From positions 372,001 through 436,000 of the forward strand of contig NZ_CP028426.1 in NCBI RefSeq assembly GCF_003010915.2: DNA of 64,000 bases, written 5' to 3'. Position numbers and translations under genes: made by a program. The notes beneath the pieces are model-generated. The model searched no databases. It was not told the origin of the DNA and saw nothing but the letters and a program-made list of their open reading frames with translations. Below, in pieces: positions 39,536 through 49,118 of this stretch; position 1 is the first letter of the stretch, and every line of letters starts with the position of its first letter. Origin of the DNA: Gulosibacter molinativorax (lineage in GTDB: Bacteria; Actinomycetota; Actinomycetes; Actinomycetales; Microbacteriaceae).

Positions 39536-40549
39536 TCACAACCCCGGACCCTGCGGCCTCCGGCCGAGACCGGGCTTCTCCTGATCGAGCGGCTCGGCCT
39601 CGAGCCCTGCCCGCTCCCGCACCGCACGATGCGCACCGTCACGTACTCCGTGGAGGAGTTCGCGGATGTCGTCGTAGCCGGTGATGATCGACCCGAGCCG
39701 GTCACGCAACAGGCGGTGACACCCCGCAGACGCGGCACTCGTCAGCGGCCCAGGGACCGCACCGACCGGACGACCCAGTTCCATCGCACGGGCGGCGGTG
39801 TGGAGGGAGCCCGAGCGGTAGCCGGCCTCGGTGATGACGACGGTGCCGGAGAGCGCGGCGAGGAGCCTGCCGCGTTGCAGAAACCGCCACCTCGTCGGCG
39901 CAGCACTGGGCGGCAACTCACTCAACAACACGCCGTCGTTGGCGACCTGGCCCAGGAGTTCGGTGTGCCCTGCCGGGTAGGGGCGGTCCAGGCCTCCGGC
40001 GAGCACCGCGATCGTGGAACCATCAGAGGCGAGCGCGGCACGGTGTGCGGCGCCGTCGATCCCGTAGGCCCCACCGGAGAGCACCGTGCGGCCATCCGAG
40101 ACCGACGCCTGCACCAACTCCGTCGTGACGTGTTCCCCGTACCCGGTGGACGCCCGCGCCCCGGTGACGGCGAGGCGATCCCACACCGGCCCTACGAGCA
40201 GGCTGGTGTCGCCTTTCGCCCACAGGGCCACCGGGGCATGATCTCCGAGCGCGTTGGCCGATGCCGGCCAGTCCGGATCACCGGGGATCAGCACCCGCAG
40301 CCCGTGCCGCTCAGTCTCCGCAATCACCCGCCGCACCTGGGCCGCGTCGAGGCGCGGGGCCAGACGCCGCTGCCAGGTGTCACCATCCGGCCCGACCGGC
40401 ACCTCATCGGCGACGGCACGGGCCACAGTCTCGGATGCGCCGACGGTGCGGATCATCCGCCCCGTCACCGCATCACCGGGTTCAGAGACAGTCGCGAGGA
40501 TGATCCTCGCGGTGCGCTCGTCGGTGGCGAGCTCGTTGATCGTGTCCAT
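39536..40549 (-). CDS. dprA: DprA/Smf-family DNA-processing protein (element-borne)
   Basis: A 337-residue DprA-like protein with the Rossmann-fold signature: VTGARASTGYGEHVTTEL, GGAYGIDGAAHRAAL, AGGLDRPYPAGH and VVITEAGYRSGSLHTA. Chromosomal DprA loads RecA on incoming single-stranded DNA during transformation. Here the gene sits between virB4-like and surface-protein genes of the conjugative element and may protect or process transferred DNA. The start is ATG 40549; 159 bp without an obvious gene separate it from the ATPase gene. Confidence 0.9.
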   Translation of the reverse strand: MDTINELATDERTARIILATVSEPGDAVTGRMIRTVGASETVARAVADEVPVGPDGDTWQRRLAPRLDAAQVRRVIAETERHGLRVLIPGDPDWPASANALGDHAPVALWAKGDTSLLVGPVWDRLAVTGARASTGYGEHVTTELVQASVSDGRTVLSGGAYGIDGAAHRAALASDGSTIAVLAGGLDRPYPAGHTELLGQVANDGVLLSELPPSAAPTRWRFLQRGRLLAALSGTVVITEAGYRSGSLHTAARAMELGRPVGAVPGPLTSAASAGCHRLLRDRLGSIITGYDDIRELLHGVRDGAHRAVRERAGLEAEPLDQEKPGLGRRPQGPGL

Positions 40550-40707
40550 CGGTTCTGCTCCCTCGGTCGTGGCGAATCAATCGAGAGATAGGTACGAACC
40601 TGCACGCCACGCTGGTCACCGAGAGCAAGCCGGTCGCGGCGGGAACTTACAACCTCACAGCACCCCACAGATCGGCGAAAACTGTTGGAATCACGCGGAA
40701 AGAGGCT

Positions 40708-42207
40708 TCAGAATTCCTGAACCCGAGCGTTTTGTCTCATCCGCGCGGTCGTATCGAACGCGGCGAGCTCTGCCGGGTGGAGCTGGTGTTGCACGACGAA
40801 GGATCGTTCTTTGATCCGCCACAGCCCTTGCCCGGTGCCGAGGCCTGGGAGGAGTTTCTGTTCGGTGTCGGTGAGGCCGAGGGCTGCGGCGGTGGCTCCG
40901 AGTTGGTCGGGTTCTTGCCGATAGATAATCCGCGTCTCCGCATTCGCCAGCAGTGAATTGGCGAGGGCTCGCATGGCGGAACCTTGGTCGCCGACGTTGT
41001 CGAGGTCGGTGAGTTTGTGAAAGATCAGCATGTTCGCGATCCCGTAGTGCCTTGCCAGCCTCCATTGCGCATCCATGCGTTTCAGGAGGGCTGGGTAGGC
41101 CATGAGTCGCCAGGCTTCGTCGTAGATCACCCACCGGTGCCCACCATTCGGGTCCATCAGCGCTGACTCCATCCATGCCGACGAGCACGTCATCAGCACC
41201 GAGATCAGTGTCGAGTTCTCCGCCACCCGCGACAAGTCCAGGCTGACCATCGGCAATGACGGGTCGAACCGCACCGTCGACGGCCCATCGAACAGCCCGG
41301 CGAGGTCACCAGCGACGAGGCGACGGAGGGCGTGTCCGACGAGGCGGCCATCTTCCGAGAGCCGCCCGTCGGTGTCGGTTGCGGGGTCAGGTGTGAGGAT
41401 GCGGTCGACGACCATCGGCAGGATCGGCACCTCGGATGAGCGGACAGCGTCTTGGAGGGCGAGGTCAATCGCGGTGTGCTCCAACGGTGACAGCACCCGA
41501 TCCAGCACCGTCTCCGCAAGAGCGCCGATCAGCTCACGGCGGCGAGAGGCAACCTGCGCCGCCCATTCGGCGTCTGAGAGGCCGCCGGGGCGGTGGCCTT
41601 CATCGAGCGGGTTGAGACGGTTCCGCAGCCCATGGCCCAGGACGATCGCACGCCCGCCGACCGCTTCCGCAACAGCAGTGTGCTCGCCCTTCGGATCGCC
41701 GGGGACGTAGACGCGGCGGCCGAACGGGATCGACCGTGTGTAGAGGGATTTCGCGAGGGACGATTTGCCGGAGCCGACGATCCCTGCGAGGACGATGTTC
41801 GGCGCGGTGATGACACCTCGGGCGTAAAGCGTCCAAGGGTCGTAGACGAATGAACCTCCGGAGTAGAGGTCCTGCCCGATGAACACCCCGTCAGCACCGA
41901 GACCACCTTCAGCGAGAAACGGGTACGCCCCCGCGAGCGTCGCGGAGGTGTCCTGATGACGGGGCAAGCGAAACCTGCCCGGAGTCCGAAGCGCCGCCGC
42001 CCCGGGTTCGCCTGCTGCGGGGAGGTAGTTGGTGTTGCGGCGTTCGGCACGCTCCGCCGCCACCCGCTCACGTTCGACCGCCTGGCCGACCTTACGGGCG
42101 TCGGTCTCGATCTTCACCGCGGCATGCTTGCGCGCCTTCCGGTATTTGCGGTGTTCCCCGGCGGGTTCCACCAGTGCCGCGGTGTGGAGCTTCTGCCGAT
42201 CGCTCAC
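40708..42207 (-). CDS. VirB4/TraC-like conjugation ATPase
   Basis: A 499-residue ATPase with Walker A in VLAGIVGSGKSSLAKSLY, GDPKGEH, Walker B RWVIYDEAWRLM, and the VirB4 helicase-like C-terminal region (ANMLIFHKLTDLDNVGDQGS). It represents the C-terminal ATPase half of VirB4; N-terminal functions appear to lie in the two preceding proteins. The start overlaps the preceding gene by 4 nt. Confidence 0.9.
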   Translation of the reverse strand: MSDRQKLHTAALVEPAGEHRKYRKARKHAAVKIETDARKVGQAVERERVAAERAERRNTNYLPAAGEPGAAALRTPGRFRLPRHQDTSATLAGAYPFLAEGGLGADGVFIGQDLYSGGSFVYDPWTLYARGVITAPNIVLAGIVGSGKSSLAKSLYTRSIPFGRRVYVPGDPKGEHTAVAEAVGGRAIVLGHGLRNRLNPLDEGHRPGGLSDAEWAAQVASRRRELIGALAETVLDRVLSPLEHTAIDLALQDAVRSSEVPILPMVVDRILTPDPATDTDGRLSEDGRLVGHALRRLVAGDLAGLFDGPSTVRFDPSLPMVSLDLSRVAENSTLISVLMTCSSAWMESALMDPNGGHRWVIYDEAWRLMAYPALLKRMDAQWRLARHYGIANMLIFHKLTDLDNVGDQGSAMRALANSLLANAETRIIYRQEPDQLGATAAALGLTDTEQKLLPGLGTGQGLWRIKERSFVVQHQLHPAELAAFDTTARMRQNARVQEF

Positions 42208-42986
42208 AGTGCTCGCCCCCGCGACAGCGAGGACGAGCGGGACGGCGCGAACGGGTCATCCTCATCCTCGACCATTTCGGTTTGCCGACGGGCTTTTGGA
42301 CGTGCCGGTGTGCGCTTGGCCGCCGGAGCCTCGGCAGCGGGTTCCGGTGGTTCGGGGTGCGTGCGCAGGAGGGAGACGTGTCCGTGGTCGTGGTTGTACG
42401 TCAGCATGTACTCGCCGCTGCGGGTGGTGCGGTCGAGGAGGCCGGCAGGGATGGCGTCATAGACGTACCCGTTGACGAGCGCCGCCTGAGTGGTCTCATC
42501 TCCCATGTCGAACCCGGCCAGATGCTCGATCGCCGTATTGGCCCCGTCGCGGTCGATGATCGCCAGCACCTCATCAGCGTCCTGCCCTTGCAGGAACACC
42601 ACGCTCACCCACCGCGACACCGACGGCGGGTCTGTGGGTTCGGGGTGCCAGGCGATCCGCCCAGACGCGGCCATTGCCGCATCCACCCGATCATGCACCG
42701 CATCCACCAGAGCGGCCGCCTGCTGCAGTTCAGCGGTCGCGGTCAGCGCGTTCGTCGCGCCGGCGGCTTGATCCCCGGCATCGTCATACGCGCGAACTCG
42801 GTGGGTGACGTGCACGGTCGCGACCTGATCGAACACTTGGCGAAGCGATCGCACCCCGGCGAGGAGATCACCCAGCACCGCATACGTGTCGGCAGGGTCC
42901 TCGAAGACACGGGTTGCGTGCGCGAGGCCACGGAGGGCTTCGGAGGCATCTGCCGCATCCGCGGTCGGGTTCTGAAAGGTCGGCAT
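42204..42986 (-). CDS. Hypothetical element protein between PrgI-like and VirB4-like genes
   Basis: A 260-residue protein not assigned to a family. The N-terminal half is helical and Ala-rich, the middle includes RWVSVVFLQGQDADEVLAII, and the C-terminal 50 residues are basic and disordered. It overlaps the ATPase gene by 4 nt and follows the PrgI-like gene by 10 nt. Its fixed place between them suggests a type IV secretion accessory. Confidence 0.75.
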   Translation of the reverse strand: MPTFQNPTADAADASEALRGLAHATRVFEDPADTYAVLGDLLAGVRSLRQVFDQVATVHVTHRVRAYDDAGDQAAGATNALTATAELQQAAALVDAVHDRVDAAMAASGRIAWHPEPTDPPSVSRWVSVVFLQGQDADEVLAIIDRDGANTAIEHLAGFDMGDETTQAALVNGYVYDAIPAGLLDRTTRSGEYMLTYNHDHGHVSLLRTHPEPPEPAAEAPAAKRTPARPKARRQTEMVEDEDDPFAPSRSSSLSRGRAL

Positions 42987-42996
42987 CGGTTACTCC

Positions 42997-44460
42997 TCAG
43001 ACGGTGCGGCACAGCGGCAGGGCTGCGACGGTGAAGGCTTGGGCTTGCTGCCCGACAAGACGGCGGGTCTCACAAGACGCTTGGATCGCGGCCTGTTCGA
43101 TCGCCGCGACCGCGGTGTCGAGCTCTTCCGGCGTGGGCGCGCTGATCGAGATGAGGCCGGTGTAGCGGAGGACGCCGTGGCCGGCGGTGAGGTCTGCTTC
43201 TTGTTGGAGGACATCGCCGTATTCGGCGGTTTGGGAGGCGTCTTCGATCTGCCCCATCTTGGAGCGTTGCGCCGCATCCGAGATCAGCTCGGTCTTCTTC
43301 TTCCGAATATCCCTCGCCGCCTGATCCGAACGGATCGGCGTGCACACCAGCGAAAACGAGCGCTGAATCCCCGACGACAGCAACACCGGGGCGAGGAACC
43401 CCGGATACACCTGAGACCTCGGCCACTCGCTGATCCACAGCACCGCGTGGTGTGCGGAGTCCGACCGCAACCGATCCCACGACTCCGTCACCGCCACGGG
43501 TCCCGCAGTCGCAAGGCTCCGACCGATGTCGCCGTGACGTTCAAGAAGCGCAGCGGTGGCGGGGTCATACGCGGATCGGAGGATCACGGCGACCTCTGCT
43601 GGTGTGAGCCAAGCACCGACGGTGAGTTCCGCGGCGCGCAGCGCGGTCACGAGCGTCGTCATCTCCTGACGGAGCACTGCCGCAGCCCCCTTGATCCCGC
43701 CACCGTTGGTTCGCACCTGGCGTGCTGCGGCGCGGAGGTCGAGGGCGAGACTGATCGTCGTCGCGTGACGTTCCCCGGCGGGGCCTGCGCGGTCGATGAG
43801 TTCCCGGTAGACCGTCGAGGTCCACGAGCCGTCATCCGTGCCGTGACTGCGCCACCACTCAACGAGACCAGAGCCTCCGTCGGGGAGAGTGCGTTCGCAG
43901 ACCTGGAGACGCGCGATCCTGCCGGAGCGGCAGGTCGTGGCGAGCACGCGCCCCCAGGTGGCGACGCGGCGTTCTTGTTCGCTTGGGTCGAGGAGCACGA
44001 ACGCGGGATGCGACACCGCGATGATCGCCGTGAGCGTCTGATTGTGGGGGTCGTGGATCATCGCCGCCCACGTCTCGGGGTCTTCCCACTCGCGGAGCGC
44101 GGCGGCATCGCCCGGGAGTGCGAGGGTGCCTGCGGGGCGGGGTTTCACGATCCTGCGCCGGAACACGGTCTGCCGTGCCTGTGTGCGTGCGACCCACCGG
44201 AAGGTGACGGGCACCCACTCGATGAGCTTCCTGCCCCCGACCGGCGTCCACGCGAGGGCTGCGCTGAGGAGCCAGATGGGTGCGGTCCAGGTCAGGAGGA
44301 TGCCGCCGCCGGCGTAGAGGGCACCGACGATGGAGAGCACTCCGACGGCGAGGACGATGAGTTGTGGGAGGGAGAGGCCGAGGAGGATACCGCGGCGGGT
44401 GAGGCGGGAGAACTGCACCGCCCGCAACCCAAACTCCACCGTGCTCTGCTGGTTCGACAT
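42997..44460 (-). CDS. PrgI-like / SCO6880-family type IV secretion protein
   Basis: A 487-residue protein with two transmembrane segments near residues 25-75 (LSLPQLIVLAVGVLSIVGALY; LLTWTAPIWLLSAALAW), as in PrgI/VirB3-type proteins, and a long cytoplasmic domain resembling the VirB4 N-terminal region (HAVLWISEWPRSQVYPGFLAP). SCO6880-family proteins accompany such ATPases in Streptomyces and related elements. It lies 3 nt after the TrbL-like gene. Confidence 0.82.
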   Translation of the reverse strand: MSNQQSTVEFGLRAVQFSRLTRRGILLGLSLPQLIVLAVGVLSIVGALYAGGGILLTWTAPIWLLSAALAWTPVGGRKLIEWVPVTFRWVARTQARQTVFRRRIVKPRPAGTLALPGDAAALREWEDPETWAAMIHDPHNQTLTAIIAVSHPAFVLLDPSEQERRVATWGRVLATTCRSGRIARLQVCERTLPDGGSGLVEWWRSHGTDDGSWTSTVYRELIDRAGPAGERHATTISLALDLRAAARQVRTNGGGIKGAAAVLRQEMTTLVTALRAAELTVGAWLTPAEVAVILRSAYDPATAALLERHGDIGRSLATAGPVAVTESWDRLRSDSAHHAVLWISEWPRSQVYPGFLAPVLLSSGIQRSFSLVCTPIRSDQAARDIRKKKTELISDAAQRSKMGQIEDASQTAEYGDVLQQEADLTAGHGVLRYTGLISISAPTPEELDTAVAAIEQAAIQASCETRRLVGQQAQAFTVAALPLCRTV

Positions 44461-44463
44461 CGG

Positions 44464-45870
44464 CTAGTCCTTTCCGGTCGTCTGCTTCGGAGCCGGTGGT
44501 GGCGTCTGCTTCGCCGGTGGCACAGACGGCGACGTGGGCGGTGCCGTGGGCGTGTGGTTCGGTGCGGGAGACGGTGCCGGCTGGACGGTTTCACCCGCAC
44601 CGGCCGCGTGGCCTTCCGCAGCCCCACCGACAGCGCCGCCGAGTTTCGGACCCGCGGTTGCGGCGGCTTTGGCGACTTGCGCGCCGATCACGACCGCAGC
44701 CGCAGGCCCTGCAGCGGCTGCACCAGCACCTGTCCCAGCACCGGCCGCACCAGCTCCACCTCCCGCGCTCCCTGCGCCAGCACCAGCGGCGGCGCCGGAA
44801 CCACCGCTCGCCGCTGATCCACCACCAGCACTGGGCGCCGCTGTCGATGCTGGTGACGTGCCACCACCAGACGGTGCCGCGCCCCCACCCTTGTCGCCGG
44901 CGCCGTCGAGGACCTTCTTGGCGCCGTCGGCCTTCGGGGCCGAGGGCACGGGGACGGGGCGGTTGAGAGCGGATTTCGCTTCTTGTTCCGCGCTCATCGA
45001 GTGGTACATATCGAACCCGACGAAGCTGACGAACTTGTACGTCATGTAGGGGGCGAACGCGGCGATGAACATCAACACGACCCCAGCGATGGGATCACTG
45101 ATCGACGCGAGATCGAGTTCGATCGGTGCGGAGACTTGGGTGATGGCGACGAGGAAGATCACCACGAGCACGAGCTTCGACAGGATCAGGGCGATCACGA
45201 ACGTCGCCCACTTCCCGAACCATCCCTTGGTGGCGTCCCAGGAGAAACCGGCGAGAGCGATGGGAGCGAACACGATCGCGACGAGCAGGAGGGCTTTGCG
45301 GATCAGGAGCGAGAACCACACGATCGCAGCCGCGCTAATGGCGAGGCCGGCGAGGAAGATCGTGACGATCGCCCCGACACCGGGCGCGGCGATGTTGATC
45401 CCCGCGAACCCTGCGGCAAGCAGCGTGATGCGGTCGCCGATGGATTCCATCGTGTTCCCGGTGGCTTGCGCGATCCCGACCGCGAGCTGGTCCGTGATCT
45501 CCAACAGGAGCCCGGTGAGGCCGATGGCGACGAAGGAACCGAGGATGCTCTTCGCAGCCCCCGTAGCGGCGCGGGTGAGGGCGGTGGGGTCGCGGTGGAT
45601 GAGGCCGGTGATCAGTTGCAGGCAGAAGAAGATCAGCACCACGAACACCGCCACCCCGAACAGGATGTTGTAGACCCCGACGTAACCTTCGTCGGTGACA
45701 TCGACGAGGGTGGTCGTGTCGAACACCGCCCACACAGCCTCGAAGAGCCAGGCGGCGGCGCCTCCCATGGCTTGGGCGAGCCAGTCGAACGGCGCCGCGA
45801 TCAACGTGGCGGCGCCTTGGCCGACGGTGTCGCACACGGCCGAGATGACCGGCACATCACACACACTCAT
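44464..45870 (-). CDS. TrbL/VirB6-like polytopic channel protein
   Basis: A 468-residue membrane protein with about six transmembrane segments between residues ~50 and 270 (ILFGVAVFVVLIFFCLQLI; IFLAGLAISAAAIVWF; LVLVVIFLVAITQV). The last ~170 residues are Gly/Ala/Pro-rich and disordered. TrbL/VirB6 proteins form part of the inner-membrane translocation channel. ATG 45870 lies 28 nt after the small pilin-like gene. Confidence 0.85.
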   Translation of the reverse strand: MSVCDVPVISAVCDTVGQGAATLIAAPFDWLAQAMGGAAAWLFEAVWAVFDTTTLVDVTDEGYVGVYNILFGVAVFVVLIFFCLQLITGLIHRDPTALTRAATGAAKSILGSFVAIGLTGLLLEITDQLAVGIAQATGNTMESIGDRITLLAAGFAGINIAAPGVGAIVTIFLAGLAISAAAIVWFSLLIRKALLLVAIVFAPIALAGFSWDATKGWFGKWATFVIALILSKLVLVVIFLVAITQVSAPIELDLASISDPIAGVVLMFIAAFAPYMTYKFVSFVGFDMYHSMSAEQEAKSALNRPVPVPSAPKADGAKKVLDGAGDKGGGAAPSGGGTSPASTAAPSAGGGSAASGGSGAAAGAGAGSAGGGAGAAGAGTGAGAAAAGPAAAVVIGAQVAKAAATAGPKLGGAVGGAAEGHAAGAGETVQPAPSPAPNHTPTAPPTSPSVPPAKQTPPPAPKQTTGKD

Positions 45871-45898
45871 CGCATCCTCCTTCCCTCACGCGGTGGGG

Positions 45899-46168
45899 CT
45901 AGACGGCTTGGCCTACGCCCCAGAAGAAGTTGATGAGCGTCACCGATGCGCCGCAGATGATCGCCGCTCCACAGGACACGAGTACCCCGACCTTCCCGCG
46001 CGACGCGAGATGTGGGTTGCTGCTGTTCGCGCCGAATCCCCACACGATCGCGGAGACGATCAGGGCGAGGACGGAGAGGATCAGGCCGACGGTCATCACC
46101 GCGCCGACGATGATGCGCAACTGCTCGATACCCGGAAGCCCGGTACCGTTCGGATCAATATCAATCAC
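45899..46168 (-). CDS. Small pilin-like membrane protein (DUF6112 type), copy A
   Basis: An 89-residue protein with two hydrophobic segments (IVGAVMTVGLILSVLALIVS and VGVLVSCGAAIICGASVTLI) joined by a short charged loop, the size and plan of VirB2/TrbC-type pilins. It is clearly paralogous to the protein at 47.7 kb. GTG 46168 is chosen because AAGGAG lies 7 nt upstream; the open frame further upstream overlaps the divergent plus-strand gene. The element motif lies 50 bp upstream. Confidence 0.82.
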   Translation of the reverse strand: MIDIDPNGTGLPGIEQLRIIVGAVMTVGLILSVLALIVSAIVWGFGANSSNPHLASRGKVGVLVSCGAAIICGASVTLINFFWGVGQAV

Positions 46169-46218
46169 AGGGTGCTCCTTCAGCTCACACCGCCACCAAG
46201 GAGGCGGACTTGCCAGCC

Positions 46219-46226
46219 AGGTGCAC
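46219..46226 (-). repeat. Recurrent element motif GTGCACCT (copy 4)
   Basis: Minus-strand GTGCACCT, 50 bp upstream of pilin-like copy A and about 45 bp from the divergent plus-strand gene. Confidence 0.5.
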
Positions 46227-46270
46227 CCACTTGCCCACGGCGAATCTAGGAGCTCTCCTAAAATGAGGAG

Positions 46271-47626
46271 ATGACGGGAAATACCGAGACAACGAGGCCT
46301 CTGGTGATGTACGTCGTGCACGCGAAGGGCGCGAACCGAATCAGTTACCTGAGCGTTGAGAAGATCAGCGAAGCCTTCGATAAGGAATCCACTCCGACCG
46401 TCGGCTCCCTCTGCGCTATCGTCCGCGAAGGAGATGAAGAACTCGGCACCGGGGACTACCTGATCGGGTTAGCCGTCACGCGCGGTGTCGCAGGCATTGC
46501 GAGTGGCACGCTGCGTGCGACCTTGTCACCAATCCTCCGACTGCTCGCACCACTCGAACTTGAGCAGTTGCGAGAACAAGCAGTTTCAATGCCAGCAATG
46601 CCGCAACACTTCTATTCGCGCCGACTCGACGGCCCTACAGCGACGGCCTTGTTGAACCATCTCCGACAAGTCGACCCGACAGTCGGCCCCTGGCTGGACT
46701 CCGTGTTCAGAGAACCGCGCACGTTCGACGATGAAGTACAACAGTCGAGAGTCGAAGCGCGAGATGCGGTCCTGCTCGCATCACAGATTGCGGAGGTTCC
46801 GTTGCCCGCAGATGCCTTTGGCGAGCCGCCCAGCGTCGAGGAGAAAGAGACGCTTCTCGACACGGTACTGAACGCCGGCTACGAGCGAGACATGGAAGAG
46901 GAACTACTGCCACTCGATCTTCAACGTTTTGACGGCAAACTCATCGCCGACCAGCGAGCGGCAAGCCTCGCCGTTTTCGAGGATCGAAACGGCCAACGGA
47001 AGCTCCTGGTCATGTCAGTGAACAAGAAGCCCATCGAAGAAGAACTTGGCGTCGACCTCCTCTACTGGGACCAGGTTCACGATGCCTTCACCTTCGTCCA
47101 GTACAAGCGACTCGAACGAGCTGACAGCGGCGACGGACACGGCACCTACGAGTGGGTCTATCGGCGCAGGAAAGAGATAGAGAAGCAGCTCGACCTCATG
47201 CCGAAAGGTCGCGAACTGCCGAAGATGGCTGCGGACTGGCGAGCTTTCGATACCCGTTCTGGTTCAAGTTCGTGCGCGGAGACGCTGGACGAAAACTCGA
47301 CGGACAGACACTCAAAGGCATGTATGTCTCGGCTGACTGGCTGCGGCTCGCCATGACTGATTCGACATTCAAAGTCGGGCCGCGAGGCGGTTTCCGAGTC
47401 ACTTACAAGAACGCGAAGTATCTGGGCGGAGAGTCTTTACGCAACTCGTCTCGCGCGGATTCACTGGAACTGCAAGCACGCGTTCCAAGGCGTTCAAGAA
47501 AGCGATGGAAGAGCTGGCTCTGACCGAGAACTCATCATCGCGATCAAGGCCGAGTGGCAAGAAGACGCTGAACCCGAGCCATCAACTGCATCTTCCGACA
47601 TACCCTCAGCGGCGCTGCCGTTCTAG
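46271..47626 (+). pseudogene. Putative PD-(D/E)XK-type nuclease gene, three frameshifts
   Basis: This is the only substantial plus-strand gene in the conjugation region. The first frame (to 47356) encodes LVMYVVHAKGANRISYL through a central block ending GVDLLYWDQ and FTFVQYKRLE. The spaced Asp and Q-x-K resemble a PD-(D/E)XK nuclease core, though the family was not recognised. Near 47245, 47436 and 47530 single added bases (two in TTT runs) restore a continuous protein: RYPFWFKFVRGD, then FTQLVSRGFTG, then LIIAIKAEWQED to TAG 47624, about 450 residues. ATG 46271 directly abuts GAGGAG, so ATG 46307 is an alternative. Cargo or defence function is inferred from orientation and position. Confidence 0.6.
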
Positions 47627-47663
47627 GAATACTGCGACCTCAGTACTTCCCGCGGTTCCGCGT

Positions 47664-47927
47664 CTACAGGTTCTCGCCGACGCCGAGGAGGAAGTTCACC
47701 CACGCGACTCCGGCACCAGCGAGAGCTGCCGCGCCGAGTGCGACCCACGCTCCGATTCTGGCTTTAGTGGCGGTGTGGGCGTTGCCGGTAGAGGAGGCGA
47801 TGGCCCAGATGATCGCGGAGACGACCAGCATGAGTACGGCGATTATGAGCACGAACATCAGCAGCGCACCGATCACCGCACGAAGTTCGCTGTCGGCGCC
47901 GACACCGCCGAAGTCGGGGAACACCAT
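47664..47927 (-). CDS. Small pilin-like membrane protein (DUF6112 type), copy B
   Basis: An 87-residue protein with two transmembrane segments (ALLMFVLIIAVLMLVVSAIIW and AWVALGAAALAGAGVAWVNF). It aligns along its whole length with copy A: LRxxIGA, VSAIxW, GAAxxxGAxV and NFxxGVG are shared. It probably forms pilus or channel subunits. ATG 47927 overlaps the end of the wall-hydrolase gene by one base, so it belongs to that transcription unit. Confidence 0.82.
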   Translation of the reverse strand: MVFPDFGGVGADSELRAVIGALLMFVLIIAVLMLVVSAIIWAIASSTGNAHTATKARIGAWVALGAAALAGAGVAWVNFLLGVGENL

Positions 47928-49111
47928 CAGCGCCCACCCCCGCCCAGCGTGCACGACGCGCGAGAGGTGGTGCCGCCGGTGATGCCTTCCGCGCCCTGAT
48001 CAGTGAGCCACTGGTCGGCGTCGATCGCGGGCTGCCCGGTGCCGCCGGGGCGGATTTCAAGGTGGAGGTGGGGCCCGGTGGATTTCCCGGAGGAGCCGAC
48101 ATCGCCGATGTGTTGCCCGGCGGTGACGGTCATGTCTTCGGTGACGTGGATGCCGTACTCCCACATATGTGCGTAGTACGACGCGATGCGTTCCCCGCCG
48201 ACGGTGTGCTCGACGATGATGAGCCCGCCCCAGTTGCCGGTGTATCCGGCGTGGGTGACGATCCCGTCTGCGACGGCGTAGATCGGGGTGCCGTCTGCGG
48301 CGGCGAAGTCGCTGCCGGAGTGGAATGCCTGCTCGAAGGTGATCGGGTCGGTGCGCCAGCCGAACGGACTCGTCCGCACCCACATACCCTCCGGCAACGG
48401 GAACACCACCCGGGTCGTCTCCGGCACCACAACCTCACCACCGTTGCCACTGCCGCCGTTTGATGCTGCGGGCTTGGTGAGGGCGGCCAGTATTGCTTCG
48501 GCGACGGGCTGATAGTTCTGATACCTGTCCGGGTACGCCGACACCTCGACGGCCTGCGCTGCTTCGCCGGGGTCGAGCTGCTGCCAGCCCGGAATGTCCA
48601 ACAAGCCGCGCGGTGAAGGGTAGTTGGGGCCGGTGGGTCCGCCGTAGAACGCACGGGCTTGATAGTTCGGGTCCATGAGCTCAGCGACGGTGCCCCATCC
48701 GGCTTGTGGGCGCATCTGGAACAGGCCGAGTGAGTCGTGGTCGGAGGCGTCGCCGTCGTTGGGGTAGTTCGCTGATTCGGGGTAGGTGCCGGTGTTGGCG
48801 AGCATCCGTAGATGCGACTCCGTGAGCGCCGCCATCAACGCAATCACCACACCCGGACGCCCCACCCCATCGGTTTGACTACCGACAGTGATGATCGTCG
48901 CGGCGTGGGTGAGCTGCTGACGATTCAGCGTCACCGTCTCACTGTTCTTCGCCGTTGCGGTGAGCGAGTCCGGGATCGGCCCCACGATCAACGACCCCGG
49001 CGCGCACGCGGCGACCGCAGGATTCGCTAGAACAGCAACGGACAGGAGTGCGGTCGCGGGGCCGAAGCAGACCGCGGCGATGGCGAGGGTGGCGAGGAGT
49101 TTCTTGAGCAT
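47927..49111 (-). CDS. Bifunctional lysozyme-like / M23 peptidase (VirB1-like wall hydrolase)
   Basis: A 394-residue secreted protein. After a signal peptide (residues ~1-34, LATLAIAAVCFGPATALL) comes a lysozyme-like domain with a catalytic-type Glu in ALTESHLRML and SLGLFQMRPQAGWG, then an M23 endopeptidase with HxxxD in HSGSDFAAADG and HxH in GPHLHLEIRPGG. Such enzymes open peptidoglycan for the conjugation channel. ATG 49111 is chosen; upstream in-frame translation overlaps the next gene and is low complexity. Confidence 0.92.
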   Translation of the reverse strand: MLKKLLATLAIAAVCFGPATALLSVAVLANPAVAACAPGSLIVGPIPDSLTATAKNSETVTLNRQQLTHAATIITVGSQTDGVGRPGVVIALMAALTESHLRMLANTGTYPESANYPNDGDASDHDSLGLFQMRPQAGWGTVAELMDPNYQARAFYGGPTGPNYPSPRGLLDIPGWQQLDPGEAAQAVEVSAYPDRYQNYQPVAEAILAALTKPAASNGGSGNGGEVVVPETTRVVFPLPEGMWVRTSPFGWRTDPITFEQAFHSGSDFAAADGTPIYAVADGIVTHAGYTGNWGGLIIVEHTVGGERIASYYAHMWEYGIHVTEDMTVTAGQHIGDVGSSGKSTGPHLHLEIRPGGTGQPAIDADQWLTDQGAEGITGGTTSRASCTLGGGGR

Positions 49112-49118
49112 GACCGGG

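Noticed and set aside
43039..45933. Long plus-strand frames antisense to the PrgI-like and TrbL-like genes
   Set aside because: Composition-driven; the minus strand encodes proper transmembrane and type IV secretion proteins.
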